Shown: positions 40,350 to 49,214, counted from the first letter of the stretch. The stretch is DNA of 64,000 bases from Prorocentrum cordatum (GCA_963575745.1 CAUYUJ010020525.1:58501-122500); one strand, 5' to 3'. Notes: a model not told the origin generated them from the letters alone. Made by a program: numbers and translations.

Positions 40350-40503
40350 TACCAGCCTCGAACGTATCCCTATCCCTAAGAGTGACACGCCAAAAGGCGA
40401 TGCCAATCTTAGGGATGCGCCCTCAAAAAATAAAGGAATCCCTAAGATTGGCATCGTGATGGGGAGATGCCCAGCACAGGGACAGGGAGATGTTCCAGGC
40501 TGG
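40350..40503 (+). mobile_element. TA-flanked MITE family 5 inserted in the coding frame (candidate introner 3)
   Basis: Ends TACCAGCCTCGAACGTATCC and its inverse (ttccaggctggta). TA is at 40,350-40,351 and 40,504-40,505. Its sister at 6,304-6,459 is intact and lies outside any gene. Uncut, the frame closes at 40,459. Exact removal with one TA (154 nt) gives ..EGRPL-KPGAPAVEPAVAPEAA.., in frame with a further 57 or so codons of Ala/Pro/Gly/Lys-rich sequence. A GT at 40,364 and AG at 40,512 exist but do not restore the frame. Confidence 0.75.
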
Positions 40504-40680
40504 TAAAGCCAGGGGCGCCCGCCGTCGAGCCCGCGGTCGCGCCCGAGGCCGCCGTGCGGCCCGAGGGGGAGCCCCCGCAGGCGAAGGGCAGGAGAGGGCC
40601 CGGCGGCAAGGGCAAGGAGAAGGGCGCGGGCAGAGGCAGACCGGCCGCACGCACCCCTAGGGGGTTGGAGGCGTCGGTCA
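40504..40680 (+). CDS. Multi-RRM protein, candidate C-terminal exon
   Basis: Low-complexity but coding-like tail: KPGAPAVEPAVAPEAAVRPE, then PPQAKGRRGPGGKGKEKG and RGRPAARTPRG. Basic Gly/Arg/Lys tails are common in RNA-binding proteins. It runs up to the start of another inverted-repeat element (40,681), so the true end is unknown. Confidence 0.45.
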
Positions 40681-40914
40681 AGCAGTGGCGGAGCGTCCTG
40701 GCTCGCCTATAGGCCCACGAAAGACTGTTCGAAGAGCCTGTCGTGGTTCGCACGAGATGCTCTCAGCACAGCTCTGGCTGGGGCTGTCTTGTCTTAACGC
40801 ATCGGGGCTCTGTGCTAAGAACACTGCTTCGTCTCAAAACTTTACTGGGGGTTCTGAGAAGATTTCGTGGTAGGCCTATAGGGATGCCGGGATGGTCGGT
40901 CCCTGCTCCAGTCG
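40681..40914 (+). mobile_element. Inverted-repeat element family 8, copy 2
   Basis: agcagtggcggagcgtcctg at the left and the inverted relative (taggcctatagggatgcc..ggtccctgct) at the right, with CCTATAGGCC in both arms. About 80 percent similar to 29,228-29,458 by eye. It abuts the C-terminal exon. Confidence 0.75.
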
Positions 40915-41265
40915 GGGGGTCTGAGCCAGCCCAGCACGGGTGCCAGCCAGCAGGAAGGGCGGACAGGTTCGAGGCGCTGGGTTCGGCGGAGAGGGGGCCT
41001 GAGCGGCCTCGGGGGACCGCATGCGGGCCCCGGGGCCGTGAGCAGCGGATTTGGAGCGACAACCAAAGAAAAGTGTGACCCCGGAAGGGTCCGGGGATTG
41101 ATTCTGAGCGGACTTGGCTTCATTCCCCCCCCCTTCTGGCCGAAGTTCCCGGGCCCCAGCCAGTTCAGACCCCTGGACCGCCTCCAACGTAGGAGTGGCC
41201 TTTTGCCAGGGTGACCTTTGGTGCAGGCCCACTGGGGCGCCCCAGTCTCGCAGGAGAAGAAGCGG

Positions 41266-41438
41266 CATGAACATGGACTTCTGGCGCTCCGCACGGATTT
41301 CTTGGATCCGCGCCGGGCCCCCCCAGCGGGCGCCTGTGGCGCCGACCCTGGCGCGCTCCGCGCGCCAGGGAGGGGGGGGGGGGTCCAGCGCGGATCCGAG
41401 ATGACCGCGCGGAGCGCCAAAAGTTTATGTTTATGGCT
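41266..41438. mobile_element. Palindromic MITE family 2, copy 2
   Basis: Left catgaacatggacttctggc followed by gctccgcacgg; right ccgcgcggagcgccaaaagt followed by ttatgtttatg. Near-perfect inverse arms around a GC-rich loop with a poly-G run. Confidence 0.8.
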
Positions 41439-41601
41439 TGTTTGCTGCTTCTACAATCGCCGAGTAGGGTGCGATAGCCTTAGCTTGTGCGCCTGGGCTT
41501 GGCCCCCCCCCCTCCACTGAAGCCGCGCATCAAAGGCCACTGCTGCCTGGGCACGTCCGTGCGTGTAGCCGAGCGGAGGCAAGGCTTCACCTTCTCGTGG
41601 T

Positions 41602-42078
41602 ATGGACCTGCACTCTCCGATCGGGGCCTTTGGTTGGCCACCGTCGCCGTTTGGGTTTGTGCCCGGCTTTCCGTATGGCATGCTTCCGACATCACCGATG
41701 GGGGTGCCATCGTACCTTTGTCAGCCGCGCGGCAACAACAAGGGCCGTGGCAAAGACGAGGTCAACGCCGCGGGTGCCGGCGGCGATCCTTCAAAGCTCT
41801 CTGCCGAGGACAAGAAGAAGAGCCTCATGAAGCAGGTGGACTTCTACTTTTCGGTGGACAATTTGTGCAAGGATGTCTTCCTGCGTCAAAACATGGACCA
41901 GGATGGCTACTGCAAGTTGGAGTTCATTGCGAACTTCAACCTTGTAAAGAAGAAGTACATGGCCTCCGTGTCCGACCTAGCGCACGCCGTGGTGAGCTCG
42001 GTACTCGTAGAGCTGAGCAGCGACAAGACTAAAGTTCGGCTCAGGGACAGCGAGGCGAGACAGAAGTGGCTGTCTTAG
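41602..42078 (+). CDS. Small La-domain (LARP-type) RNA-binding protein
   Basis: 158 codons, ATG to TAG, apparently uninterrupted. Residues 1-60 are a Pro/Gly/Phe-rich tail (FGFVPGFPYGMLPTSPMG) and a Gly/Lys stretch (NNKGRGK). Residues about 65-155 form a La motif: LMKQVDFYFSVDNLCKDVFL, then DGYCKLEFIANFNLVKKKY and VLVELSSDKTKVRLRD. It matches the La/LARP winged-helix pattern (QVEYYFSDENL..D.FL), which binds RNA 3' ends or oligo(A/U). No RRM follows, so it is shorter than true La proteins. Its Pro/Gly/Phe tail resembles the linkers of the neighbouring multi-RRM gene, so it could be a terminal exon of that gene rather than a separate one. Confidence 0.8.
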   Translation: MDLHSPIGAFGWPPSPFGFVPGFPYGMLPTSPMGVPSYLCQPRGNNKGRGKDEVNAAGAGGDPSKLSAEDKKKSLMKQVDFYFSVDNLCKDVFLRQNMDQDGYCKLEFIANFNLVKKKYMASVSDLAHAVVSSVLVELSSDKTKVRLRDSEARQKWLS

Positions 42079-42129
42079 ATTGTTGATGGTATCTTCCAGA
42101 GCGAGCGACAGCGATCCCTGGCGGCTTGT

Positions 42130-43215
42130 ATGGGCCTGCCTCCTTGTCGCCCCACCTCTCCGCCTCCCTCGCTTGTCCAGTTGAGCAGTTTGTTTCCACC
42201 ACGTGTTTTCTGGTCTTAGCCACCCTCCTGCTAACTTCTCTCGTGCTCCATCCTTCTCCCTCTCCCTCCCATCCGTCCTCTCTTCCCCTGCCTTTGGGGC
42301 TGCACTACATGCACGTGGCAGGTGAGGAAGATCTGCCCCAGAGGGGGTACCATCGAAGACGAAGAGGGCGGATACCGAGGGTTCGGGATATACGTCTTGA
42401 GTGGCACGCGCGCAGATAGGAGAGAAAAGCTTTAGAATGATTGCTGTTGGTGTTGTTGAACTCTCCTTACTGACAAATAAGTACTGTTGATCCCCACCTC
42501 CGGTGACCATTGTGGTTTTTCAACTGAAGTACTTCCCCCAGGGTTCGCACCTTGTTTTTGTCAGGGGAAGCCACTAGGCTCAAGCTGGGCCCCTGGCCCC
42601 TGAGTTACAACAACAACGGCTCCCGCCTGATACGTCCTCACAATGGTTTCCCAAATCGCGCTGCTTTGTTGGACTTCCTCACAAATCATGTACGCATCGC
42701 GCTGTCGCATCTGATACGTCCTCGCAATGTATTCAGACGATGCGCCCTCGGCGCTCAGGAATCACGCTCTCGCTGTGGCTTTTCTCATGATCTGCTTGCT
42801 TGAGAACCGCGCTATCGCTCGAGAGATCCTCGCGATTCATGCAGGACCCACGCTTCAGCAACCCGCCTCTTCGACCTCGTCGCCTGGGCCCGCCTTCCCG
42901 ACCTGCCCGCTATGGGTCTGCCCACCGGATCTGCCCGTCTGGTTCTACCATTTGTTTTCTGCTCCTTGCCCCTCTCCTGCTAATTTCTCTCGCTCCATTT
43001 TTCTCCCTCCCCCTTCCACCCGTCCTCTCTTCCCTTGTTTTAGGGGCTGCACTAAATGCACGTGGCAGGCAAGGAAGATATACCCCAGAAGGGGTACGAT
43101 CGAAGACGACGAGGGCCAGTACCGAGGGTTTGGGATATACGTATTGATTGGCACGCGAACAGACAGGAGCGAGCAGTCTCAAAACGATTGTTGTTATTGC
43201 TGTTGTTGTGTTAGC
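42130..43215. repeat. Segmental duplication, ~747-bp offset
   Basis: About 42,205-42,450 and 42,950-43,200 are diverged copies (ctgcactacatgcacgtggc and ctgcactaaatgcacgtggc). One plus-strand frame (RKICPRGGTIEDEEGGYRG versus RKIYPRRGTIEDDEGQYRG, then FGIYVL) and one minus-strand frame (SALFVFDGTPSG versus LALVVFDRTPSG) both stay open in both copies. The preceding gtggcag could be an acceptor for the plus-strand frame. No family is recognised. Confidence 0.6.
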
Positions 43216-43494
43216 TGGTGTTGGTGTCGGTTGCTGTGCTGGTGCTGTTGCTGCTGCTGCTGCTGCGGTTCTGCGTTGGTGTTTGTTTCTCGTTTCTGTT
43301 ACTCGACGGCGCGGCCTCCGTCTCGAGCGCTCGGTCGAGCTCCGTCCAGGCCGCTCGTGAGCCGCTGGAGCGATGCCCTCGCAGTGTTCCCGGCGTCGAA
43401 CGCCAGGAGCGGTCACGAGAGAGTCCGGACCGGGCGGCGCGAGCGGGGCCTCGGCGTGAGCGAGCCGGGACCCGATGATCTGGGGGCCGGGACT

Positions 43495-43815
43495 CGAGGA
43501 CCTCCAAGTTGCGTGCCCTGGAGCTGCTCGTCCAAGAGCTTCTCGTCCTGGAGCCGGCTTTCCTCGAGCTTCTCAACCCTGGAGCTGCTTGCCCTGGAGC
43601 TGGCTGCCCTCGGGCCGCTCTTCGAGCTTCGTGTCCTGGAGCTGCTTGTCCAAGAGCTTCTCGTCCTGGAGCTGGCCGTCCTCGAGTTTCCTGCCTTGGA
43701 GCTGCTTGCCCTGGAGCTGGCTGTAGTTGGGCTGCTCCTTCCTCGGGCCTCCGTTCCTGGAGCTGCGTGTCCTGGAGCTCCTTGCCCTGGAGCTGCTTGT
43801 CCTTGAGCGTTCTCT
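43495..43815. repeat. About 30-bp CTGGAGCTGCTTGTCC minisatellite
   Basis: Roughly ten units alternate ctggagctgctcgtccaaga and gcttctcgtcctggagctgg, with a suggestion of a 120-bp higher-order repeat. Leu/Glu- or Arg/Ser-rich frames follow from the repeat. Confidence 0.8.
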
Positions 43816-43949
43816 GTCTCGATCTCGACGTCGACCTGTGGCTTGGACGTAGGACGCTGTTCAGATCGGGTTGCCCCCGCCTCGGTACGACCGTGGGTTT
43901 GCCCATCGTGACCTGGCTGCTGACTCTGTCTTGGCTCGAGGCTCGAATC

Positions 43950-44350
43950 AATGAGCCCAACGATTACGGATGGTCGATCGACGATCGTCGAGGCTCGAAT
44001 ATTTGGTCCTCGGATCAAGACCCATATGCTCGGATCCAAGGTCGAAGATCCTCGGATCTAGGATCCAAGACGCTCGAAGATCCTTGGATCCAAGATCGAA
44101 GATCCTCGATCCGTGGATCGAAGATCGAGGCTCGACGATGGCGCACTCGATGTTCTTTTCTCGGCGAAGGCGGGTAGCTTGAGCGCTCGTGTGCTCGAGG
44201 CGCTCGTAGTGTTCCTGACGCTCGGGTCGGCCACATCCTGACGCTCGGGTCGGCCACAAATCGGATGGCTCGAGACGCTCGGCAACTCGTAAAACGTCGG
44301 TTGTCTCGAGCCGCTCGTGGCTCGAGGCGCTCGGGTGAGAAGACCTCCGG
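43950..44350. repeat. GATCGAAGATCC and CGCTCGG word arrays
   Basis: Palindromic words such as ggatccaagatcgaagatcc recur at 43,975-44,140. cgctcggtcggccac-type words recur at 44,195-44,345. Confidence 0.65.
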
Positions 44351-44411
44351 GAAAGCGGATGACCGGTATGGTTAGGTTCGAGTCGCTCGGCAAAAGCGCG
44401 TGCCTCGACGA

Positions 44412-44896
44412 CGCTCTCAGCTCGACGAGGACCCCTTCTCCTCGGCCTTCTCCTCGGCCGCTTTGGTCTCGGCCGCACTGCGCTCGAGCAGGGCGGCGTG
44501 CTCGACCAAGGCGGCGCTGTACTTGGGGAAGTGGTTCTCGATGTGGAGCTCGAGGAAACTCACGTCCTGTTCCCGGCGCGCCTTCCCGGCACCCCGATTG
44601 CACTCGGCGCGCTTCAAGGGGTAGGCGGCCTCGGAGAGCTGCAGCTCGGCGTTGCTGACGGCCTTGATGGCGCGCTTGTCCTTCGGGAGCGCCAGCTTCC
44701 CTCGGGGCCCCTCGGTTACTTGTGGACGTTCCGGGGAAGGTTGTCGACGGTCGCGAACGCCTCCTCGGCGGCACCGCCGCAGAGCGATTCTCCGAGTGGA
44801 GGCACGCCTCGTGGAGCGCCTGGAGGCCTGCGGGGAGCTCGCCCAGCGCGGCCTCGATACGCTCGACGTAACCTCCGTAGCTCGACTTGGCTTTTG
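44412..44896 (-). pseudogene. Minus-strand helical coding remnant, unrecognised
   Basis: On the minus strand, GYVERIEAALGELPAGLQAL (from 44,873), then after frame changes EEAFATVDNLPRNVHK, and finally KDKRAIKAVSNAELQLSEAA followed by PLKRAECNRGAGKARRE and LELHIENHFPKYSAALVEHA, to a stop near 44,416. The sequence is amphipathic, Ala/Glu/Leu-rich and protein-like, but it needs at least two frame changes to read through. It could be a decayed gene or an exon series with unidentified introns. No domain is assigned. Confidence 0.4.
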
Positions 44897-45059
44897 ACTT
44901 CAGGCTCTTGAATTCAAAAACCGTTCTCGACTGGTTGCTGAATTTCTGAATTCAAAGGACCGTTCTCGATTGGTGATGGAAATCCAAAACCGTTCTCGAC
45001 GCCGAGCTCGAGGTCCTCCCTCTTTGCGTCCTCGAGCAGCATCCATCCCTTAACAGAAT

Positions 45060-46030
45060 CCCTTCAGGGGTGGACCCTCCGCTAATGGGATTATGATAAA
45101 TGTGAGTCCCTCCTTGAGTGTACTTTCCTTCAGACTTGCTTAATCACAAGATTATGTCAGAGGTGGACCCGCCTCTAATAGGATTGCCTTAGACATTGGA
45201 TTTCTCTGGATCGGATTGCATGAGAATTGGCTGCATCCCTGATACGATTCTGTTGCAAGTGGCTCCAACCGTTAGGTTTCTGTTAGAGACGATGCCGTGC
45301 TTAGTAGGATTGTATTACAAGTGGTCCCAGACCTGATCGGGCTTCATTCGAGGTGGCGTCATACCTGATACGATTATATAAAAAGGTGGGCCCACCCCTA
45401 TCAGGTCGCTGTCAGAGGTTGCTCAAGTCATAAACAGGGTTAGATTAGAAGGTGCAACATCACCAGTGGGATTATTTTAGAGATGGCTCCATCCTTAAAC
45501 GGATACGATTCGAGGCTGGCCCACCCCAAATAGGATTCGATCAGAGGCGGATCCATCCATCAGGTGGCCCCGTCCCTGATAGGTTTATGTTAGAGGTGGA
45601 TCCACCTCTGAAGGGGGTTGCATTAGAGGTGTATCCAATCCACATGTGATGGAATACTTTTCGAGGTGGATGAGTTCCTGCTCTGATTTTATTAGAGGGA
45701 GGCCCATCTTAATACGATCCCATTGGGGCGGGATCCAAATTTCACAGGGCCTTATTAGAGGGCATTCCATCTCGAATGGGGTTCTATTGGAGGTGGCTCC
45801 AATTTTATCTGGATTCTATTAAAGGTGGATCAACCTCTAGGACAAATATATTACAGGTGGTTTCATCTTTAACAGGATATCGGAAGAGGCGGATCCACCT
45901 CTCATTGAACTCTCTCAAAAGTATTCATCCGTGTGTATGTTTTTAGTACGGATGGCCTTACCGCTAGAAGGACTCTGTTAGAGGTGGGCCCATCCTTCAT
46001 ATGATCTTAGTAGTGATGGGCCCATCCGGA
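45060..46030. repeat. Highly diverged ~32-bp satellite (GTTAGAGGTGGACCCATCC)
   Basis: About 30 units of a 30-32-bp consensus gttagaggtggatccatccc followed by tgataggattct. Individual units differ strongly but keep the ttagaggtgg..ccatcc..taggatt order. AT content is higher than in the neighbours. No coding is seen. Confidence 0.8.
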
Positions 46031-46108
46031 GAGAGAGACAGAGAGAGACAAAGAGAGACAGCGAGAAAGAGAGAAAGGGAGAGAAAGAGAGAGTAAAAGA
46101 GAGAAGGC
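46030..46108. repeat. GA microsatellite
   Basis: gagagagacagagag-type tract immediately after the 32-bp satellite. Confidence 0.85.
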
Positions 46109-46589
46109 CTCCAACGAGTCCCGCATTTCCCCTGCACCCTCCTCTCCCTCCTCCTCCTCATCCCCTCCCCCTCTGTGTGCTGTCTGGTGGGTGTTATAAC
46201 TTTTCGCAGGAGCGCTCCCGCGTGGCAGGCAGGCCGAGCCAATGCCACCGCCCGCGAGTTTCGGCGGGCTTCGCCGGAGGGATCTCCCTCCCGCGCAGCG
46301 GCGCGACGCCTCGCCGTGTTCGGCGACCACAGAGGGTATGGTTACGCCGGGGTGTGGCTTGCGATGGGCACCATTGGGGCCTCGGGGGCACGACGCTGGC
46401 CTCGCCGGGCCCGGGGGGACTCTATCGAGGTCCCCGCGCGCACCCCAGCGTGCCCCCAGGGTGTTCCCCAGGGTGCTGGTTGCAAACCACACCTTTTGCA
46501 GACCACACCCTTTGGAGTCGGCGACCTGTGTGGCGGGACCTTTCGGGGCGGGCGAAGCCCAGACGCCCAGCGTCTCGAAAGAATCGAGA

Positions 46590-46700
46590 CGGAGGTTCTT
46601 CCTCGTTTTCGGCCTCTCGGGGCCCTCACCTGGCCCCTCGGGGCCGTCAAACAGCCACTCGAGACGAAAAAGCGACCCCGGGGGGGCCGCGTCTCGGAAC
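46590..46700 (+). repeat. Diverged copy of dispersed repeat family 12
   Basis: ttcggcctctcggggccctc, agccactcgagacgaaaaag and ccccgggg match the family laid out at 35,595 and 52,320. A short frame with protein-like text (DYEICDVQLVSALGRRWALL) follows at about 46,810-46,870 but is too short to call. Confidence 0.45.
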
Positions 46701-46889
46701 ATCGAGACGCTGGATCTCTGGGAAGGGGAGGAGGTGCAAGAAGGGGCGGCCCTTCGCTGGGGCCCGCCGGACGTGACTGGTACAGGTCTGGTGTGGGAGT
46801 GCTGGGAGACTACGAGATCTGCGACGTGCAGCTGGTTTCGGCCCTGGGCCGCCGCTGGGCGCTGTTGTACTCAATGCACGGGCGCCTGC

Positions 46890-47140
46890 GGCGAGGGGAG
46901 AAGGGGAGGAGGAGGAGGAGGAGGATGAGGAGGAGGAGGAGGAGGAGGAGGAGGAGGAGGAGGAGGAGGAGGAGGAGGAGGAGGAGGAGGAGAGAGAGGA
47001 GGAGGAGAGAGAGAGGAGGGAGGAGGGAGGAGGGAGGAGGGAGGATCGAGGAGGAGGAGGAGGAGGAAGAGGAGGGAGGATGCAGGAGGGAGGAGGGATG
47101 AGGGAGGAGGGAGGAGGGAGGAGGGAGGAGGGAGGAGAGC
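46890..47140. repeat. GGA microsatellite
   Basis: GGA triplets pass into GGGAGGA heptamer-like words. Confidence 0.9.
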
Positions 47141-47258
47141 CCCCTCTACTGCCCCCCCCCCCTTTCTCGCCCGACCCGAGACTTGGGCGGCATCCCTCGA
47201 GGGGCGAGTGCTCTTTCGGCGTGCGGTTTTCGCCTGGAGGGTGATTACTCTAGCGTGT

Positions 47259-47429
47259 TAGGTCGGGCATGTCCCTCTAGAGGAAGAATATCCAAACATG
47301 GTACGACAACCATATATATATATATATAGGTCTAAGGCAGGGGACGATGTTTCTATCATGTCTTGGAGTATGTTGGACTATGTTTCATTTGTCGTCCAAA
47401 ATCCGCCTGTATGGGAACATGCCCGACTT
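47259..47429. mobile_element. MITE family 1, copy with internal TA tract
   Basis: Left AGGTCGGGCATGTCCCTCTA, right CGCCTGTATGGGAACATGCC followed by CGACTT. A catatatatatatata tract was gained in the core. Confidence 0.8.
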
Positions 47430-47698
47430 GATTCTCGTTTACAGGATCGGCCTGCTCGTGTGGCCCACTGGTGTTTACATACAACACCGGGTGCTCTGAG
47501 GAGAGGTCTGGCGCCGCGGTTCCCGTGCGGCGCGTAGGGTCCAGGCATCTGGCTTCTCGGCTTGCGAGCGCGCTGGAGACGACGGAGCTCCCCCGTGCCG
47601 AAGCGGATGGCGCGAGAACAACAACCGAATTGGCACTCCCACAAACCAAGCACTTGCGTTGCGATCTCGGCATGCGTCTTGTCACGAATGCACAGCCG

Positions 47699-47980
47699 CT
47701 AGATGGGCGCCGAGAAGATGGGTTCAACCACCCTGCTCCAGACAGGAGTTCTTACGACACCTTGTTCCTTGAGGAATTGCATAGGTATTCCATGTTTCCG
47801 CATGGTGCGAATCCACACGAGCAGGGCCTCCATCAAAGTCCCGCCATGTTGCTTAGGTATGCTGGACATTTGTTTGATGCGTTCCCATGGGATCTCCACG
47901 GGGTCCCGCCCGCAGAAGGCTTTTGTCTTGCGCGTGCATGTTGCCTCTCTGATGTCGTATGGGCTCCGGGATTTGTTAGG
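47699..47980 (-). pseudogene. Minus-strand open frame, unrecognised
   Basis: PNKSRSPYDIREATCTRKTK, then RDPVEIPWERIKQMSSIPKQ and LMEALLVWIRTMRKHGIPMQ, to a stop at 47,699. Residue usage is balanced and unlike repeat-driven frames. Its upstream end is a TA-flanked MITE (47,981-48,161). It may be a fragment of a gene or of a retroelement; no motif is recognised. Confidence 0.35.
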
Positions 47981-48161
47981 TACAGTGTAGGTCCATGCCA
48001 AGAAACGACCTGCTCGCCTCCATGGTGCCCTGGGTTTCTTGGATTTCGATGGTTCTGCGATGGGAAGCGTGACGTTCCCACGCCAACAAATCGACGGTTG
48101 TCCAAGAGTCTCAGGGTTGGGTTTCTTGTGGAAGGTTTCTTGTGGTCGGGCCCCCACTGTA
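47981..48161. mobile_element. TA-flanked MITE family 4, copy 3
   Basis: Left TACAGTGTAGGTCCATGCCA, right GGTCGGGCCCCCACTGTA. Both TA dinucleotides are intact. Confidence 0.8.
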
Positions 48162-48179
48162 TCTGTTGTCCTTCTTCCC

Positions 48180-48298
48180 GTCCTCGACGTCGTCCTCGTC
48201 ATCGCCGATGCCGCACGCGTCGTCCTCGTCCAGCGTTGCCGTCGCTACCGCCGCCATCGTCGTCGGCGCCGCTACCGCCGCCATCGTCGTCGTCGCCG

Positions 48299-48344
<46 letters not shown>

Positions 48345-48352
48345 GGCCGGGC
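48180..48352. repeat. TCG/CCG microsatellite
   Basis: gtcgtcgtc and gccgccgcc tracts lie between a family 4 and a family 3 MITE. Confidence 0.9.
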
Positions 48353-48360
48353 CCTTCCTG

Positions 48361-48527
48361 TACAGTCGGTGCCCTGAATCGTTGGGGAGGGGCTCCATGT
48401 TCCTTGATTGCTTCACAGTTTGCCTTGGGTTTTCCTTTGGTTTCCGAAGGGAAATCGAAGTTCAATTTCTGGAGAAAAGGAGCCTCGTTCCTTATTTAGG
48501 GTTCCTTAGGTCAGCGCCCCGACTGTA
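48361..48527. mobile_element. TA-flanked MITE family 3, copy 3
   Basis: Left TACAGTCGGTGCCCTGAATC, right GGTCAGCGCCCCGACTGTA. It carries the family text ttggggaggggctccatgtt and cctcgttccttatttagggt. Confidence 0.85.
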
Positions 48528-48579
48528 CGCAGCCGTGGTGCCCGCTCGGGGCACCGCCCGGAGGAGCCCGCCGCCGCCA

Positions 48580-48802
48580 GGCAGGGGAGGAGGGAGGAGG
48601 GAGGAGGGAGGAGGGAGGAGGGAGGGGAGGAGGGAGGAGGAGGAGGGAGGAGGAGGAGGAGGAGGAGGAGGAGAGAGGAGGAGGAGGAGGGAGGGAGGAG
48701 AGGAGGAGGAGGGAGGAGGAGGAGGAGGAGGGGGAGGAGGGAGGGGAGGAGGAGGAGGAGGAGGAGGGAGGAGGGAGGAGGGAGGAGGGAGGAGGAGGCC
48801 CT
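48580..48802. repeat. GGA / GGGAGGA microsatellite
   Basis: About 220 bp of ggaggagggaggag words. Confidence 0.9.
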
Positions 48803-48904
48803 CCTGCTCCCGCTGCTCGGAAGGGGCCCTCCGCCGGCCGACCCCTCGGGGTCGGCCCACGCCGGGCACCGCCGCGTGGGCTCAGAGCCGGGCGCGTCGC
48901 CCTC

Positions 48905-49190
48905 TGCAGGGTAAAACTCAGGAGGGGAAAAAACACAGAAAATCGGCGATTCCTCCTCCTCCTCCTCCTCCTCCTCCTCCTCCTCCTCCTCCTCCTCCTC
49001 CTCCTCCCCAGGAGATGGTGGCGCCGCTCATCGCGACACAATCGCGACACAATTCATCGGCGATTCCAAGAAAAGATTGGAAAATATGGGAAGTGGGGGG
49101 GGGGAGGACAAAAGCCCAGAACATATGGGAAAATATGAGGGGGGTAGTTTTGTCTGTGTGTATCTAGTTATGTGTGTCCCAGTTCCCCTT
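48905..49190 (+). repeat. GAAAATAT family 6 copy carrying a CTC expansion
   Basis: aaaaaacacagaaaatcggc, gaaaatatgggaagtggggg, gggaaaatatgaggggggta and a tgtgtgtatc..gtgtgtccca block match the 7.6-8.0 kb tandem units. A CTC tract (48,952-49,007) sits between two copies of atcggcgattcc (48,939 and 49,060). Confidence 0.7.
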
Positions 49191-49214
49191 CAAAAACGAC
49201 GCGAAGATCGGGAC

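Noticed and set aside
40364-40512. GT..AG pair as the true splice sites of the family 5 MITE in the RRM gene
   Set aside because: Removing 149 nt between them shifts the downstream Ala/Pro-rich frame, whereas exact excision at the TA duplication keeps it.
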